IMG/VR virus record: IMGVR_UViG_3300029957_000045
Location: 1 to 22,230 of that record
DNA: 22,230 nt
Direction: 5' to 3' (one strand)
Source of the DNA: a virus
Shown here: positions 1 to 7,403 of the stretch, piece after piece
How positions within the stretch are numbered: position 1 is the stretch's first letter
How the letters are laid out: every line of letters starts with the position of its first letter
Position numbers and translations under genes: made by a program
The notes under the pieces: generated by a model
What the model saw: the letters and a program-made list of their open reading frames with translations, nothing else
What the model was told of the DNA's origin: nothing
The model's database searches: none

Positions 1-375
1 AATCAGCAGCAGGGAGCCGCCTACATATTCGCAAGGATCGTACTCATCGCCAGGCACGAAACCGAGCATCTTTATCATTACCAGTTTCCGCAGCCTTTCA
101 AACTCAGCCTGGGCCGCCGTGCCGGTGGGGTCACGCAGATTGCTGATGGCCAGGGCAATGCCAAACTGCTCTTTCACCGGCTGCAGGATCGCACCGCCTC
201 CGCCCAGCTGGTTGGATCCGGCCTGATCACGCAACGGCAGCACATATGCAGATGGAACCGCCTTGAGATCGTCTTTTGCCGCCGCAAAATTTGCCGACGT
301 TGCGACTTTATAAAACTCTTTCTTGCCAGCCGTTTCAACGGTCCTTAACTGATCTACAACCGGGATCAGCAGCAT
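1..375 (-). CDS. Mu gp37-like (DUF1834-type) virion protein, 3' end cut by window
   Basis: An open frame starts at an ATG at 375 and stays open for 125 codons to the window edge, so the C-terminus is missing. The translation starts MLLIPVVDQLRT and contains a GSNQLGGGG stretch and a LPLRDQAGS segment, consistent with the gp37/DUF1834 family. That family follows gp36 in Mu-like head-tail joining modules and is thought to act near the head-tail interface or tail terminator. The ATG overlaps the TGA of the upstream gp36-like gene by one base (TGATG), indicating coupled translation. The family call rests on position and general sequence character; an unrelated small head-tail connector is the main alternative. 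Confidence 0.7.
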   Translation of the reverse strand, partial: MLLIPVVDQLRTVETAGKKEFYKVATSANFAAAKDDLKAVPSAYVLPLRDQAGSNQLGGGGAILQPVKEQFGIALAISNLRDPTGTAAQAEFERLRKLVMIKMLGFVPGDEYDPCEYVGGSLLLI

Positions 376-791
376 CAGTAACCACTCAGCGCGTTATCGT
401 TAAATACCCTATCCGGTGCTGAATAATTAACGCTTCCTGTTTCCTGGATTTCCTTGTTCGATGTGTCGATGGACAGGGATGCCGTTCCTCTGGAAATGTC
501 ACGCAACTTGCCGATAGCGGCGTCATACCGCGCCTTGATCTGCTCGGATGCGCGCACATCCCAAAGGCGATATCGCGCAATGTCGCAGGCCAAACGAACC
601 AGTTCATCGCTGGTTTGGGTAAGAGGCAATGGGTAACGGCTAACTAGGTAACTGTTGATCTCGGAATCGGCATCGACCAACGCAGAAGTCAGCACGACCG
701 CATCGATTTCCCCTATGTTAGATCGATCAGTCAGCTCGATGAGTTCCTGATCTCCAAAACGCTCAACAAGGTTTTGCTGCGTGGCGTACAT
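375..791 (-). CDS. Mu gp36-like protein (DUF1320), head-tail connector
   Basis: This 138-residue protein starts MYATQQNLVERFG and continues with IELTDR, then SEINSYLVSRYPLPL and LACDIARYRLW. These are hallmarks of the DUF1320/gp36 family of Mu-like phages, small helical proteins placed between the capsid gene and the tail genes and inferred to be head-tail adaptors. Length matches the family. It lies 2 nt after the gp35-like gene and overlaps the next gene by one base, so all three are probably made from one message. The last 25 residues or so are polar and probably flexible. Family assignment is by recognition of the conserved core; the role is inferred from the family. Confidence 0.85.
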   Translation of the reverse strand: MYATQQNLVERFGDQELIELTDRSNIGEIDAVVLTSALVDADSEINSYLVSRYPLPLTQTSDELVRLACDIARYRLWDVRASEQIKARYDAAIGKLRDISRGTASLSIDTSNKEIQETGSVNYSAPDRVFNDNALSGY

Positions 792-793
792 GA

Positions 794-1123
794 TCAGGCG
801 GCGGGTTTAATCTTTTCCCACACGGCATTGCGCTCAGCTGCGGTTACGCCCCAGCCAGTGATCGCGCCAATTGCGCCTACATCCGGTCGGCCATCCTTGA
901 GCCAGAGATCGTTGTTGGCCGGATCGATCTGCTTGATCGCTTCGGCAATGGCAGCTTCACGCTCAGCTGGATCTATGGGGACGGCTACGCCGGGTGCTTC
1001 TTCGATATGGCCGACAGCCTTCAGATCGGTAGCAACATCATCGTCCAGCGTGATCTTGCTACCGACCTTGATGTCCTTTCCATCCAGCTTGATGGGCTCT
1101 TTGGTGATGTAATCCTTTTGCAT
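794..1123 (-). CDS. Mu gp35-like small virion-associated protein
   Basis: This 109-residue protein begins MQKDYITKEPIKLDGK. The ATG at 1123 is chosen over an upstream in-frame start at 1147 because GAGGAG sits about 8 nt before it. The N-terminal half is polar (KVGSKITLDDDVATDL). The C-terminal half ends in a small helical module (GRPDVGAIGAITGWGVTAAERNAVW) resembling the HeH/LEM-like domain found in some gp35-type proteins of Mu-like phages. Its place between capsid and gp36 also fits gp35. The molecular role in Mu-like phages is not well established; a head decoration or head-tail role is inferred only from position. Confidence 0.65.
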   Translation of the reverse strand: MQKDYITKEPIKLDGKDIKVGSKITLDDDVATDLKAVGHIEEAPGVAVPIDPAEREAAIAEAIKQIDPANNDLWLKDGRPDVGAIGAITGWGVTAAERNAVWEKIKPAA

Positions 1124-1146
1124 GGTTTTATCTCCTCTTAGCGTCA

Positions 1147-1171
1147 CCCGGCCTTACTCATGAAGGCCGGG
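1147..1171 (-). promoter_or_regulatory. Strong intercistronic hairpin after the capsid gene
   Basis: A perfect 9-bp stem (arms CCCGGCCTT and AAGGCCGGG, 7-nt loop) sits between the capsid stop and the gp35-like start. No U-tract follows it on the minus strand, so it is not a classical intrinsic terminator. It may stabilise the 3' end of the capsid message or attenuate readthrough, which would give high capsid expression relative to downstream genes. That role is inferred. Confidence 0.55.
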
Positions 1172-1199
1172 GACGATTCGCGCTCTCGGGGTGTATTGA

Positions 1200-2255
1200 T
1201 TAAGCGGATGCGTTGGTGATCAGATAGCCCGCGCCAGATGCTGCCATGACAGGAGCGCGAGCATCGTTCACCGGGTAGGCCCACAGCTTGGCGTTGCGGT
1301 CCATGTAGGGCGTTTCAACCATCGGGTAGTTGCGAAGGCGGTAGGTGTAGCCGTAGCTTGGCAAACCGGCGTCGGCCATGCTGCCGAGTTCGGTGTAGGC
1401 TACCACCACATGCTTACCCCAAACGTCGTTCAGCGCGCCTGCGGCGTCTTCGTAGATGGCATCGCCCACACGCACTTCCTTGACGCCCCACAACGTTGCC
1501 AGCATGTCGGTGGTCACGGAATCGCGGCCGGTGTACTTCAGGCGATCAATAATGGCCGGGTGTTGCTTCAGGGCATTGAATGCCTTGGGCGACAACAGCA
1601 CCATGTTTGGACGCTTGCCGGTGGCGGCGCGGATCGCTTCCTTGGCGGTTTCGATATCTTTCGACGGTGCCGAAGTGCCGGAGTAGTCCGACCATTGGCT
1701 GGCACCGGCCAGAGTGGTTTTGTTGGCTGCCTGATAGTTGGCAGCATTCAGCGCGATCGCAGCGGCGTCGTATTCGCTTTTCAGCAGAATGGTGTTTTGC
1801 GTCTTGCCGACTGCCACGCGCCCCAGATCGATGCCAGGAACAGAGTTCGCTTCCTGCATGATCTCGAACGGCACCGCACCTTCCAGGGAGTGGTCGGTCA
1901 GTGCATAGGGATTCCCTAAGTAACCGTATTGCACGCGCTTGGTGTTGGCACCGGGAGATCGGCCGGTGTTATACAGGCGGAAATCTTCGCGACCGAACTG
2001 GATGATCTTGCCCGCACGCTGTTCGACAGGAACCACCGGGAAGAGATATTGTGCTACCAGCTCGTTGTTCTGGTAACCCTGGGCGACCGTCGTCAGGATC
2101 GGGTCGACCACGCGTGCCTGGCTGAGTGTCATATTGCCAACCATCAGCATGGCGACGCCCGCTTCTTGGTGATACATGCCGAAGTGCCACAACGCGGCGA
2201 AGACAAAAAGACCGAATACCATTGCCAGAGCATTTAGAGATAACTTGAATTTCAT
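1200..2255 (-). CDS. Major capsid protein with hydrophobic N-terminal extension
   Basis: This 351-residue protein follows the cement-protein gene and precedes gp35, the standard position of the Mu-like major capsid protein, the main head subunit. The core from about residue 42 (MTLSQARVVDPILTTVAQGY, then LVAQYLFPVVPVEQRAGK) has the character of HK97-fold capsids of this group, with a helical middle and a C-terminal region rich in YRLRNYP-type segments. The start at 2255 has a good AGGAG 5-6 nt upstream, so the first 40 residues, including a long hydrophobic run (residues 8-24), are probably translated. That run is odd for a soluble capsid subunit; it may be removed by the prohead protease or act as a scaffold-like region. 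An internal start near residue 36 or 42 is the alternative. Confidence 0.85.
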   Translation of the reverse strand: MKFKLSLNALAMVFGLFVFAALWHFGMYHQEAGVAMLMVGNMTLSQARVVDPILTTVAQGYQNNELVAQYLFPVVPVEQRAGKIIQFGREDFRLYNTGRSPGANTKRVQYGYLGNPYALTDHSLEGAVPFEIMQEANSVPGIDLGRVAVGKTQNTILLKSEYDAAAIALNAANYQAANKTTLAGASQWSDYSGTSAPSKDIETAKEAIRAATGKRPNMVLLSPKAFNALKQHPAIIDRLKYTGRDSVTTDMLATLWGVKEVRVGDAIYEDAAGALNDVWGKHVVVAYTELGSMADAGLPSYGYTYRLRNYPMVETPYMDRNAKLWAYPVNDARAPVMAASGAGYLITNASA

Positions 2256-2288
2256 TACGTTCTCCTGTTTGAAAAAAAGTGAGACCGA

Positions 2289-2630
2289 TCAGTTCGGGAT
2301 GAGGATAACTTCGACGAACTGGCCTGCAGCGGATGCCGATTCACCCGGAGCCAAACGGCCCAAGGTAACGCCAGCAGCCTTGGTGATCGCACGTCCTGTT
2401 GCGTCGCACTCGATCAGCGAACCGGCCACGATCGCGGCGCCGGTTTCTACAATCTCCGTACCCAAAACGGTAGTGGTGTAGTTGTCGCCGATTGCGCCCC
2501 CCATCTGGGCGACGCCCTGGGCATTGACGCCAGCACCCGCCACCGCACCTGCCGGGGTGACAAAGCGATTTGCAGCGATCACCGCCGTAGCAATCTGGCT
2601 GACTGCCAGTAAACTGATTCCGTTGCGCAT
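2289..2630 (-). CDS. DUF2190-type capsid decoration (cement) protein
   Basis: This 113-residue protein has an alternating small and beta-forming pattern. It contains RFVTPAGAVAGAG near the start, IECDATGRAITKAAG in the middle and a C-terminal FVEVILIP strand. This matches the DUF2190 family of small trimeric capsid-stabilising proteins encoded beside phage capsid genes. AGGAG lies about 7 nt before the ATG. It sits between the protease/scaffold gene and the capsid gene, as expected for a decoration protein made in large amounts. There is no signal peptide of clear bacterial type, although the first 20 residues are fairly hydrophobic. Family call is by recognition; binding to the capsid is inferred. 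Confidence 0.75.
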   Translation of the reverse strand: MRNGISLLAVSQIATAVIAANRFVTPAGAVAGAGVNAQGVAQMGGAIGDNYTTTVLGTEIVETGAAIVAGSLIECDATGRAITKAAGVTLGRLAPGESASAAGQFVEVILIPN

Positions 2631-2659
2631 CTTGTTCTCCTGTTAATTGATGGGTTTGA

Positions 2660-3790
2660 TCAGGCGCTCACGGCAGCCAGGGCGGCTTCGTAAGTCACGT
2701 TTTTTTCAGCCTGGTAGGCAACCGCCTTGCGGTGTATCTCCAGACGAGCGGCATCGACGGTGTAGCCAGCCGGAGCCGCGAAATTGACAGTTTCCTCGTC
2801 GCACCTCTTGCCGCCAGACACTTCCCCGAACTCAACTTGTTTCGGCTGTGCCTGCAGAAATTCCTTCAACGCATCGATCAGCGGCTTCTTGGCATCACCC
2901 TCACCGAACTCGACTACTTGTTCCTGGTCGGCCATGAAATCCATTGTGGCCACGGCGACATCCTTATTGACCGGAAGCAGCTTGCCTTCACCAACCAAAC
3001 CCTCGGCAAAAGACAAATGAGCTGCGTGGCGGGTAGCCGAAGCTGCAACTCTGTCACGCGCCTTTGAGGCATCGATCTCAAGTTTCAATCTGGCGTTTTC
3101 TGCCTCCAGCGCGGCTTTTTCTTCTGGTGTCACTTGGGTAGCTCCTTCTGAGAACTGTGCGGGGTCGCCCACACTGGCGTTTAAATCTTCCTGCCTGGAT
3201 TCGCGCAGTTCGTCCTGGGCGGACTGTTCGAGTTCCTGCACGTTGTATTGGGGAATCACTTTGTCGGCTTCTTCCTGGCCGAATTTACCGATGAACCATT
3301 CGCGCAATTGACGCCACAGGCTTGCATTAGTCACATCGTCCCATTCGGCAAAAACGACCACGCCTTCTTCATCGTCAGCAAAACTGATCCCGTGCTCGTT
3401 CAAACCTTTAACGGCAGGTGGCTGTGCTCCAAGGAAGCCAACATGACGCAAGTAATACACGCCCGGAACGGGATTGCCGGGCGCAGTTGGTAAATAGAAG
3501 GATGCGGAAACGTGCGGGAACATTTTCTTACCCACCCATTCGGCAAACTCAGGGAGAACATCTTTCGGGTCGGCGCTGAGAATGCCATCCGAGAAGTCCA
3601 AAGAAGCAACCCCGCCGAAACGGGGCTTGTTGTGTTTGGGGTGACCAACGACGAGTGGCGCTTCGTACTTTGCCGGATCATATGCAGCCGCGCAGGCTGT
3701 CATGTCTGATTCTGAAAAGTCCAGCGTTGTGCCGCGCATGTCGGTACGCTTGCCGGGCTTGAAAATCTGGATGGAGTTGGATTTGCTCAT
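2660..3790 (-). CDS. Mu gpI-like prohead protease with C-terminal scaffold region
   Basis: This protein of about 376 residues carries an N-terminal protease-like half (IQIFKPGKRTDMRG, then PLVVGHPKHNKPRFG and VYYLRHVGFLGAQPPAVKGL, typical of the Mu I-protein family). A charged, coiled C-terminal half (about residues 215-270, EEKAALEAENARLKLEIDA) resembles a scaffold. In this family the enzyme cleaves head proteins during maturation, and the C-terminal part can also act as internal scaffold. The ATG at 3790 was chosen because the conserved IQIFKPG follows directly; starts at 3799 or 3814 would add 3-8 residues and none has an ideal ribosome site. A 95-nt gap separates it from the gpG-like gene. 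Confidence 0.82.
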   Translation of the reverse strand: MSKSNSIQIFKPGKRTDMRGTTLDFSESDMTACAAAYDPAKYEAPLVVGHPKHNKPRFGGVASLDFSDGILSADPKDVLPEFAEWVGKKMFPHVSASFYLPTAPGNPVPGVYYLRHVGFLGAQPPAVKGLNEHGISFADDEEGVVVFAEWDDVTNASLWRQLREWFIGKFGQEEADKVIPQYNVQELEQSAQDELRESRQEDLNASVGDPAQFSEGATQVTPEEKAALEAENARLKLEIDASKARDRVAASATRHAAHLSFAEGLVGEGKLLPVNKDVAVATMDFMADQEQVVEFGEGDAKKPLIDALKEFLQAQPKQVEFGEVSGGKRCDEETVNFAAPAGYTVDAARLEIHRKAVAYQAEKNVTYEAALAAVSA

Positions 3791-3909
3791 GGCGCCCATT
3801 TTCCAAGGGCGCACATGTTGGGGCGATACTGAATGGCTTCGGTACTGGAGTATCAGGATTTATAGAGTGCTTGTTTTAAAGTACCAGACCTCACCTCAAT
3901 AAGCAAAAC

Positions 3910-4446
3910 TCATCTATTCCAGGCGTCCTGCAGAGTAGTACGCAAAACGTCTGCAATTTTTTCATTCAATTCATCCGGCAAGCCACGCGCTTCATCCGGA
4001 AAGAATTGCCTGGCCGGAATATCTCCCCACAAGTGCGGGAACTCCTGCTTGGTGCCGCCGAAGTTTTGCATAGCCGCGTAGGGCATCAGGGATGTCAACG
4101 TCACCAGGTCATTGCCGATCACGGTATAGGCGAACTGGGTGGACAGATCCTTGGTTTCTCCGATCAACGGCTTCTTGCCTGCCAGTACCTTCTCGCCACG
4201 CGAGGAAACGTTGCCTTTCCTGGTGAAGTTTTTGCGATTTCCGTGCAGCAGGTTGCGCAGCAGCGTGTCTGCGTTTTGCTCCCAGGCGCCGCCATACGGG
4301 TCTTCGCTCAATTCAAAGCGTTTTTTGGTGAAGTCCAGCAGCACTTCGCCGATCACCATCAGAGCACCGGACGGATCCTCTTCGGCCGCGATCAGCCGAT
4401 TGAAGGCGTCCACCACACCGGGATCAGTTGTCTCAATCTTGATCAT
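3910..4446 (-). CDS. Phage virion morphogenesis protein (Mu gpG / tail-completion family)
   Basis: This 178-residue protein has a helical N-terminus, LLDFTKKRFELSEDPYGGAW, and a later block of YAAMQNFGGTKQEF and IPARQFFPD. Those last motifs are typical of the phage virion morphogenesis (Mu gpG, P2 S-like tail completion) family. These proteins help complete the tail or join it to the head. Length matches the family. It follows the gp30-like head gene after a 107-nt gap and precedes the protease, which is the Mu order. AGGA precedes the ATG. Confident on family; the exact stage of assembly is from family knowledge. Confidence 0.88.
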   Translation of the reverse strand: MIKIETTDPGVVDAFNRLIAAEEDPSGALMVIGEVLLDFTKKRFELSEDPYGGAWEQNADTLLRNLLHGNRKNFTRKGNVSSRGEKVLAGKKPLIGETKDLSTQFAYTVIGNDLVTLTSLMPYAAMQNFGGTKQEFPHLWGDIPARQFFPDEARGLPDELNEKIADVLRTTLQDAWNR

Positions 4447-4467
4447 GCGTTATCCTGTCTGTGTCGC

Positions 4468-4545
4468 GAGCGGTTGGTTTCCAATGGGTAATGGTTGCAA
4501 TCGCGCAAGCGCCTGCATTATCCGGTTCGAGTCCGGCACCGCTCA
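4468..4545 (+). other. tRNA-like sequence (acceptor stem and T-arm only)
   Basis: On the plus strand, GAGCGGT (4468-4474) pairs perfectly with ACCGCTC (4538-4544). The latter directly follows a T-arm-like block (4521-4537) containing the consensus GGTTCGAGTCC. U8- and G10-like bases and a GGTAA in the D-loop position are also present. However, no 5-bp anticodon stem with a 7-nt loop can be drawn, the D stem is poor, the length is about 5 nt too long and no CCA follows. It fills most of the gap between two head genes and is antisense to their transcript. It could be a decayed tRNA or a mimic, or it could be chance. Confidence 0.35.
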
Positions 4546-4553
4546 CGGCACCC

Positions 4554-5789
4554 TCATAGCAACACATATCTGCTTGCCCCTAGTTGCGTCGCATCGATTA
4601 CTCCGCCCGTTACAATGAAGTTCGAGATGATGGTTGAGCGCACGCCATCCACCCGTACCTTGTTCGCGTAGTTGATGCGCACGATCACCTTGCCTTCAAC
4701 GCCTGGCATATCAAAAGCGTAGAGCAAAGTCCCGTTGTCGGTATCCAGGTACACGTCTGCCTTGTCCAGGTATTTGGGCAGATCCAGCCAGACATCGAGC
4801 GGAAGCTGTGCCGATTTTGCATCCCTGATCGCGTGGATCAGTTCGTGATCGCGCAGCCAGATTGCGGCATCGTTAAGCGCGATGCCACGGCTCGACAATG
4901 CCGACACTGTGTCCGGCGAAACCACCGAAGCGACCACGCTAGCGCCTGCTGGTTCCATGCTGGCGGCCGCGATTGCAACCATTTCGCGCACTGCTGCAGC
5001 TTGCTCGGCCATCAGTACCGTCTTGAGAGAATCCCACATCGCTGCGCCAATCGGCGCATCGAGCTTGATCAGCTTCTGGTTGATGAAATCCAGTAAAGGT
5101 CGATCCGCATTCGCACCAGGCGCGTAGTCGAACCCCTTGTCGATCCCCACCGGCGCGCCAGTCTTCGGATCGATGGCATCCCAACCTGCGGGAGCTTGGC
5201 CTTTGCCGTTGGCGATGGCCAGCATGTATTGCTCTTTCGTAACTGCCGTGACCCAGCAATGACAGCCCCAACCATTTGTCGGAAAGTGCGTAAGCCAGAA
5301 CGGATGCGTATAGTGCAGCGTTAAACCGTCCCAGCTTTCATGCAGCGGACGGGGATACATCAGGCCGTCCATATGATGGTATTGCCAATACGGTGAAATC
5401 TTGAGCAGAGCGGGATCAGTCAATTGCTTCCACCGTCCGGCCGCGTAACTCGTGCTCATATTGGTCTGGTAGATGACTTTGGTGCGCCAGGCTTCGCCTG
5501 CCTTCGTACCCTCACCGGTCCAGCCGGTCCATCCATGTTCGGCCACGATGCGCTTGAAATTCTTGCGGAAGGCTTCCAGCCCGGTGCCGTTCTCGATGGA
5601 ATCGTCAATTGCACCGCGCAGATCCTGCAGCAGATCCGCTCCCTGGGCACCGGCCACGATGAACGCGCGATCGTGCGCCATGCGCTCGATATCGTCCCAG
5701 ACCTCGGTGGGCAGATTCAGCTTTTTCCGGAAGAATGCCAGTTGCTCGGCAAACGCCTGGTGTATCGGCGCGTACTTTGACACGGTCAC
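4554..5789 (-). CDS. Head morphogenesis protein (Mu gp30/SPP1 gp7 family) with possible C-terminal toxin-like domain
   Basis: This 411-residue protein contains the family hallmark HPFWLTHFPTNGWGCHCWV at residues 162-180. The N-terminal part is helical (AFAEQLAFFRKKLNLP, DDSIENGTGLEAFRKNF) and is followed by the conserved WRTKVIYQTNMSTSYAAGRW. Proteins of this family are minor capsid proteins needed for head assembly or DNA ejection. The last 110 residues or so (AIRDAKSAQLPLDVWLDLPK, then YLDTDNGTLLYAF and a strand-rich tail) are extra to the core. They resemble the PBECR-type RNase-like domains described on polyvalent phage proteins; this is an inference from general pattern only. A GTG start overlaps the portal stop (GTGA), so translation is coupled. 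Confidence 0.88.
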   Translation of the reverse strand: MTVSKYAPIHQAFAEQLAFFRKKLNLPTEVWDDIERMAHDRAFIVAGAQGADLLQDLRGAIDDSIENGTGLEAFRKNFKRIVAEHGWTGWTGEGTKAGEAWRTKVIYQTNMSTSYAAGRWKQLTDPALLKISPYWQYHHMDGLMYPRPLHESWDGLTLHYTHPFWLTHFPTNGWGCHCWVTAVTKEQYMLAIANGKGQAPAGWDAIDPKTGAPVGIDKGFDYAPGANADRPLLDFINQKLIKLDAPIGAAMWDSLKTVLMAEQAAAVREMVAIAAASMEPAGASVVASVVSPDTVSALSSRGIALNDAAIWLRDHELIHAIRDAKSAQLPLDVWLDLPKYLDKADVYLDTDNGTLLYAFDMPGVEGKVIVRINYANKVRVDGVRSTIISNFIVTGGVIDATQLGASRYVLL

Positions 5790-7258
5790 TTACCGTTCTG
5801 GACATCCGCCATCCCTGCCAGCGCAGCCAGCTGGAATGCTTGAGCCATGATCTTGCGCAGATCCTCTACCGGTAGATCGCCGTAGGCGCTCAGCAGAGAC
5901 TCCTGCAGCCCGGCCATGCTGTCGGCCTTGTCGACCAAGTTTTCGACATGGCTCATTACGGCATTCCACGCCTCGGTAGTGGCCGCATCGTCCAGTCCAT
6001 CAGGCGCTTCAGCGAATTGAGCTGCCCGTGAAGTTTGGTCGCCAGCGCTCGGATCGATGGTTTTCGGATCCGGCGGCGTCTTGGTTTCTACCCACTCTCC
6101 GCCATACGTGTCCTGGATGTATTTCAGCGTAGGTTTGAATCCCAACTTGTTGATCTTCTCATCGCGATCCGCCAGCTTGTTCTGGTCTTCCTCGTCTTCG
6201 CACTTGCGCCACACCTTTGGAAGTGCTGCGCCGGGGAAATTCCATTCGACCAGCCATTTCACCACGGTGGCATTCAGGCTGGCGCATACCAGATCCGCAT
6301 CTGCTTTAACGATGTCGTCTCGCACATCGCCCTGCAAGTCATCATTGCCAAGCCTTCCGGGCGTACCCTGCGTACTGGCGGTTTGACCCAACACGATACG
6401 GGCAATGGCCGCATCCATGCGGTCGCATAGGGTGGCGTAATCAGCGGTACCGCCACGTGTCGCCTCCAGCAGCTCTGCCGTCATGCCTTCGGGAAAGATA
6501 ATCGCGCTGTCGGTCTGGATTGCGCGTAATGCTTCCAGAAGTTTATCCTGCTCATCTTTGGCCGTACCCGACTGATATTTTCCGACAGCGGTAGGGCTGC
6601 CGAACTTCTCCAGAAAGATCAACCAGAACTTGATGCCGCTGCGCTTGAAGAATACCGGCCAGTAAAGCCAGTGCGCCAATCCAAGGCCATAAGGCTCGTC
6701 GTCATGGTCGCTGCCGGTGGCAAAGTGCCAGAACTTCTTATCCGGCAACTCTTCCCCCATTGGATTCTGCGAAGTGCGCAGGCGCAGAGACATGTCCGGC
6801 GCAAAGCCGAAACGGCGCCGGTCGCGTACCTTGATTCCTTTGCGCGCTGTATCCAGGACGATCTGGTTGGCTTCAACGGCGTAAATAGGTTCACCCACAG
6901 CGTACCCGTAAAACACGCCATACAGCATCTTCTCCGTAATTGAATCGAATGCAATGTTCTTGAGCTGCTGATCGATGAACTCCGCTGCCTTCTTGTCGAT
7001 CAGTTTCTTGCCGCCCGGCATCACCTCCCAGGGTTTCGATACGACGGCCCGCAACCGTTGTTCAAAACATGCCTTGACCTGTTCGTCGCGCAGCACCTCC
7101 TGATAGATCAGCAGATCCCCGTTTCCCTTGAGGGCTAACAGGCGATCCGTATTCGGCAACAGAGGCAGGCCATCTACGTAGCCGCGCGTGATGTCACGAC
7201 CGTCTCGTGTCGTGGCGATTTCGTTCTTGACGTCTTCCATTTTCAAGTTCTGTTCCAT
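5786..7258 (-). CDS. Portal protein, DUF935 family (Mu gp29-like)
   Basis: This protein of about 490 residues contains TTRDGRDITRGYVDGLP near the N-terminus, the typical opening of DUF935 portal proteins. It continues with LRDEQVKACFEQRLRAVVSKPWEV, then PYGLGLAHWLYWPVFFKRSGIKFW, and ends with a charged tail. Portals form the dodecameric ring through which DNA enters and leaves the head. The ATG at 7258 has GGGGT just upstream and is preferred over an in-frame start at 7321; the residues between the two starts are basic and not family-like. It lies downstream of the large terminase with a 145-nt gap that shows only short dyads, and it overlaps the next gene. Length is near the roughly 510 residues of Mu gp29. 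Confidence 0.92.
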   Translation of the reverse strand: MEQNLKMEDVKNEIATTRDGRDITRGYVDGLPLLPNTDRLLALKGNGDLLIYQEVLRDEQVKACFEQRLRAVVSKPWEVMPGGKKLIDKKAAEFIDQQLKNIAFDSITEKMLYGVFYGYAVGEPIYAVEANQIVLDTARKGIKVRDRRRFGFAPDMSLRLRTSQNPMGEELPDKKFWHFATGSDHDDEPYGLGLAHWLYWPVFFKRSGIKFWLIFLEKFGSPTAVGKYQSGTAKDEQDKLLEALRAIQTDSAIIFPEGMTAELLEATRGGTADYATLCDRMDAAIARIVLGQTASTQGTPGRLGNDDLQGDVRDDIVKADADLVCASLNATVVKWLVEWNFPGAALPKVWRKCEDEEDQNKLADRDEKINKLGFKPTLKYIQDTYGGEWVETKTPPDPKTIDPSAGDQTSRAAQFAEAPDGLDDAATTEAWNAVMSHVENLVDKADSMAGLQESLLSAYGDLPVEDLRKIMAQAFQLAALAGMADVQNGK

Positions 7259-7403
7259 GCTTACCCCAGAATCGTTAAAACGCGATTGGCTGCGTTTTTT
7301 CCGCCTAATCCATACATCCACCGCACTTCAACCGCCTTCGCCGTTTTTAACGGTGCTCTAACGGCATCTATTCGGCTACGCGCATCCTGCGTCGATACGC
7401 AAA

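Noticed and set aside
4468-4545. A functional tRNA gene
   Set aside because: No canonical anticodon stem-loop, weak D stem and no CCA; kept only as a tRNA-like element.
7259-7403. A gene in the 145-nt gap between terminase and portal
   Set aside because: Only an in-frame extension of the portal without ribosome site or family residues, and short dyads such as CCGTT/AACGG.
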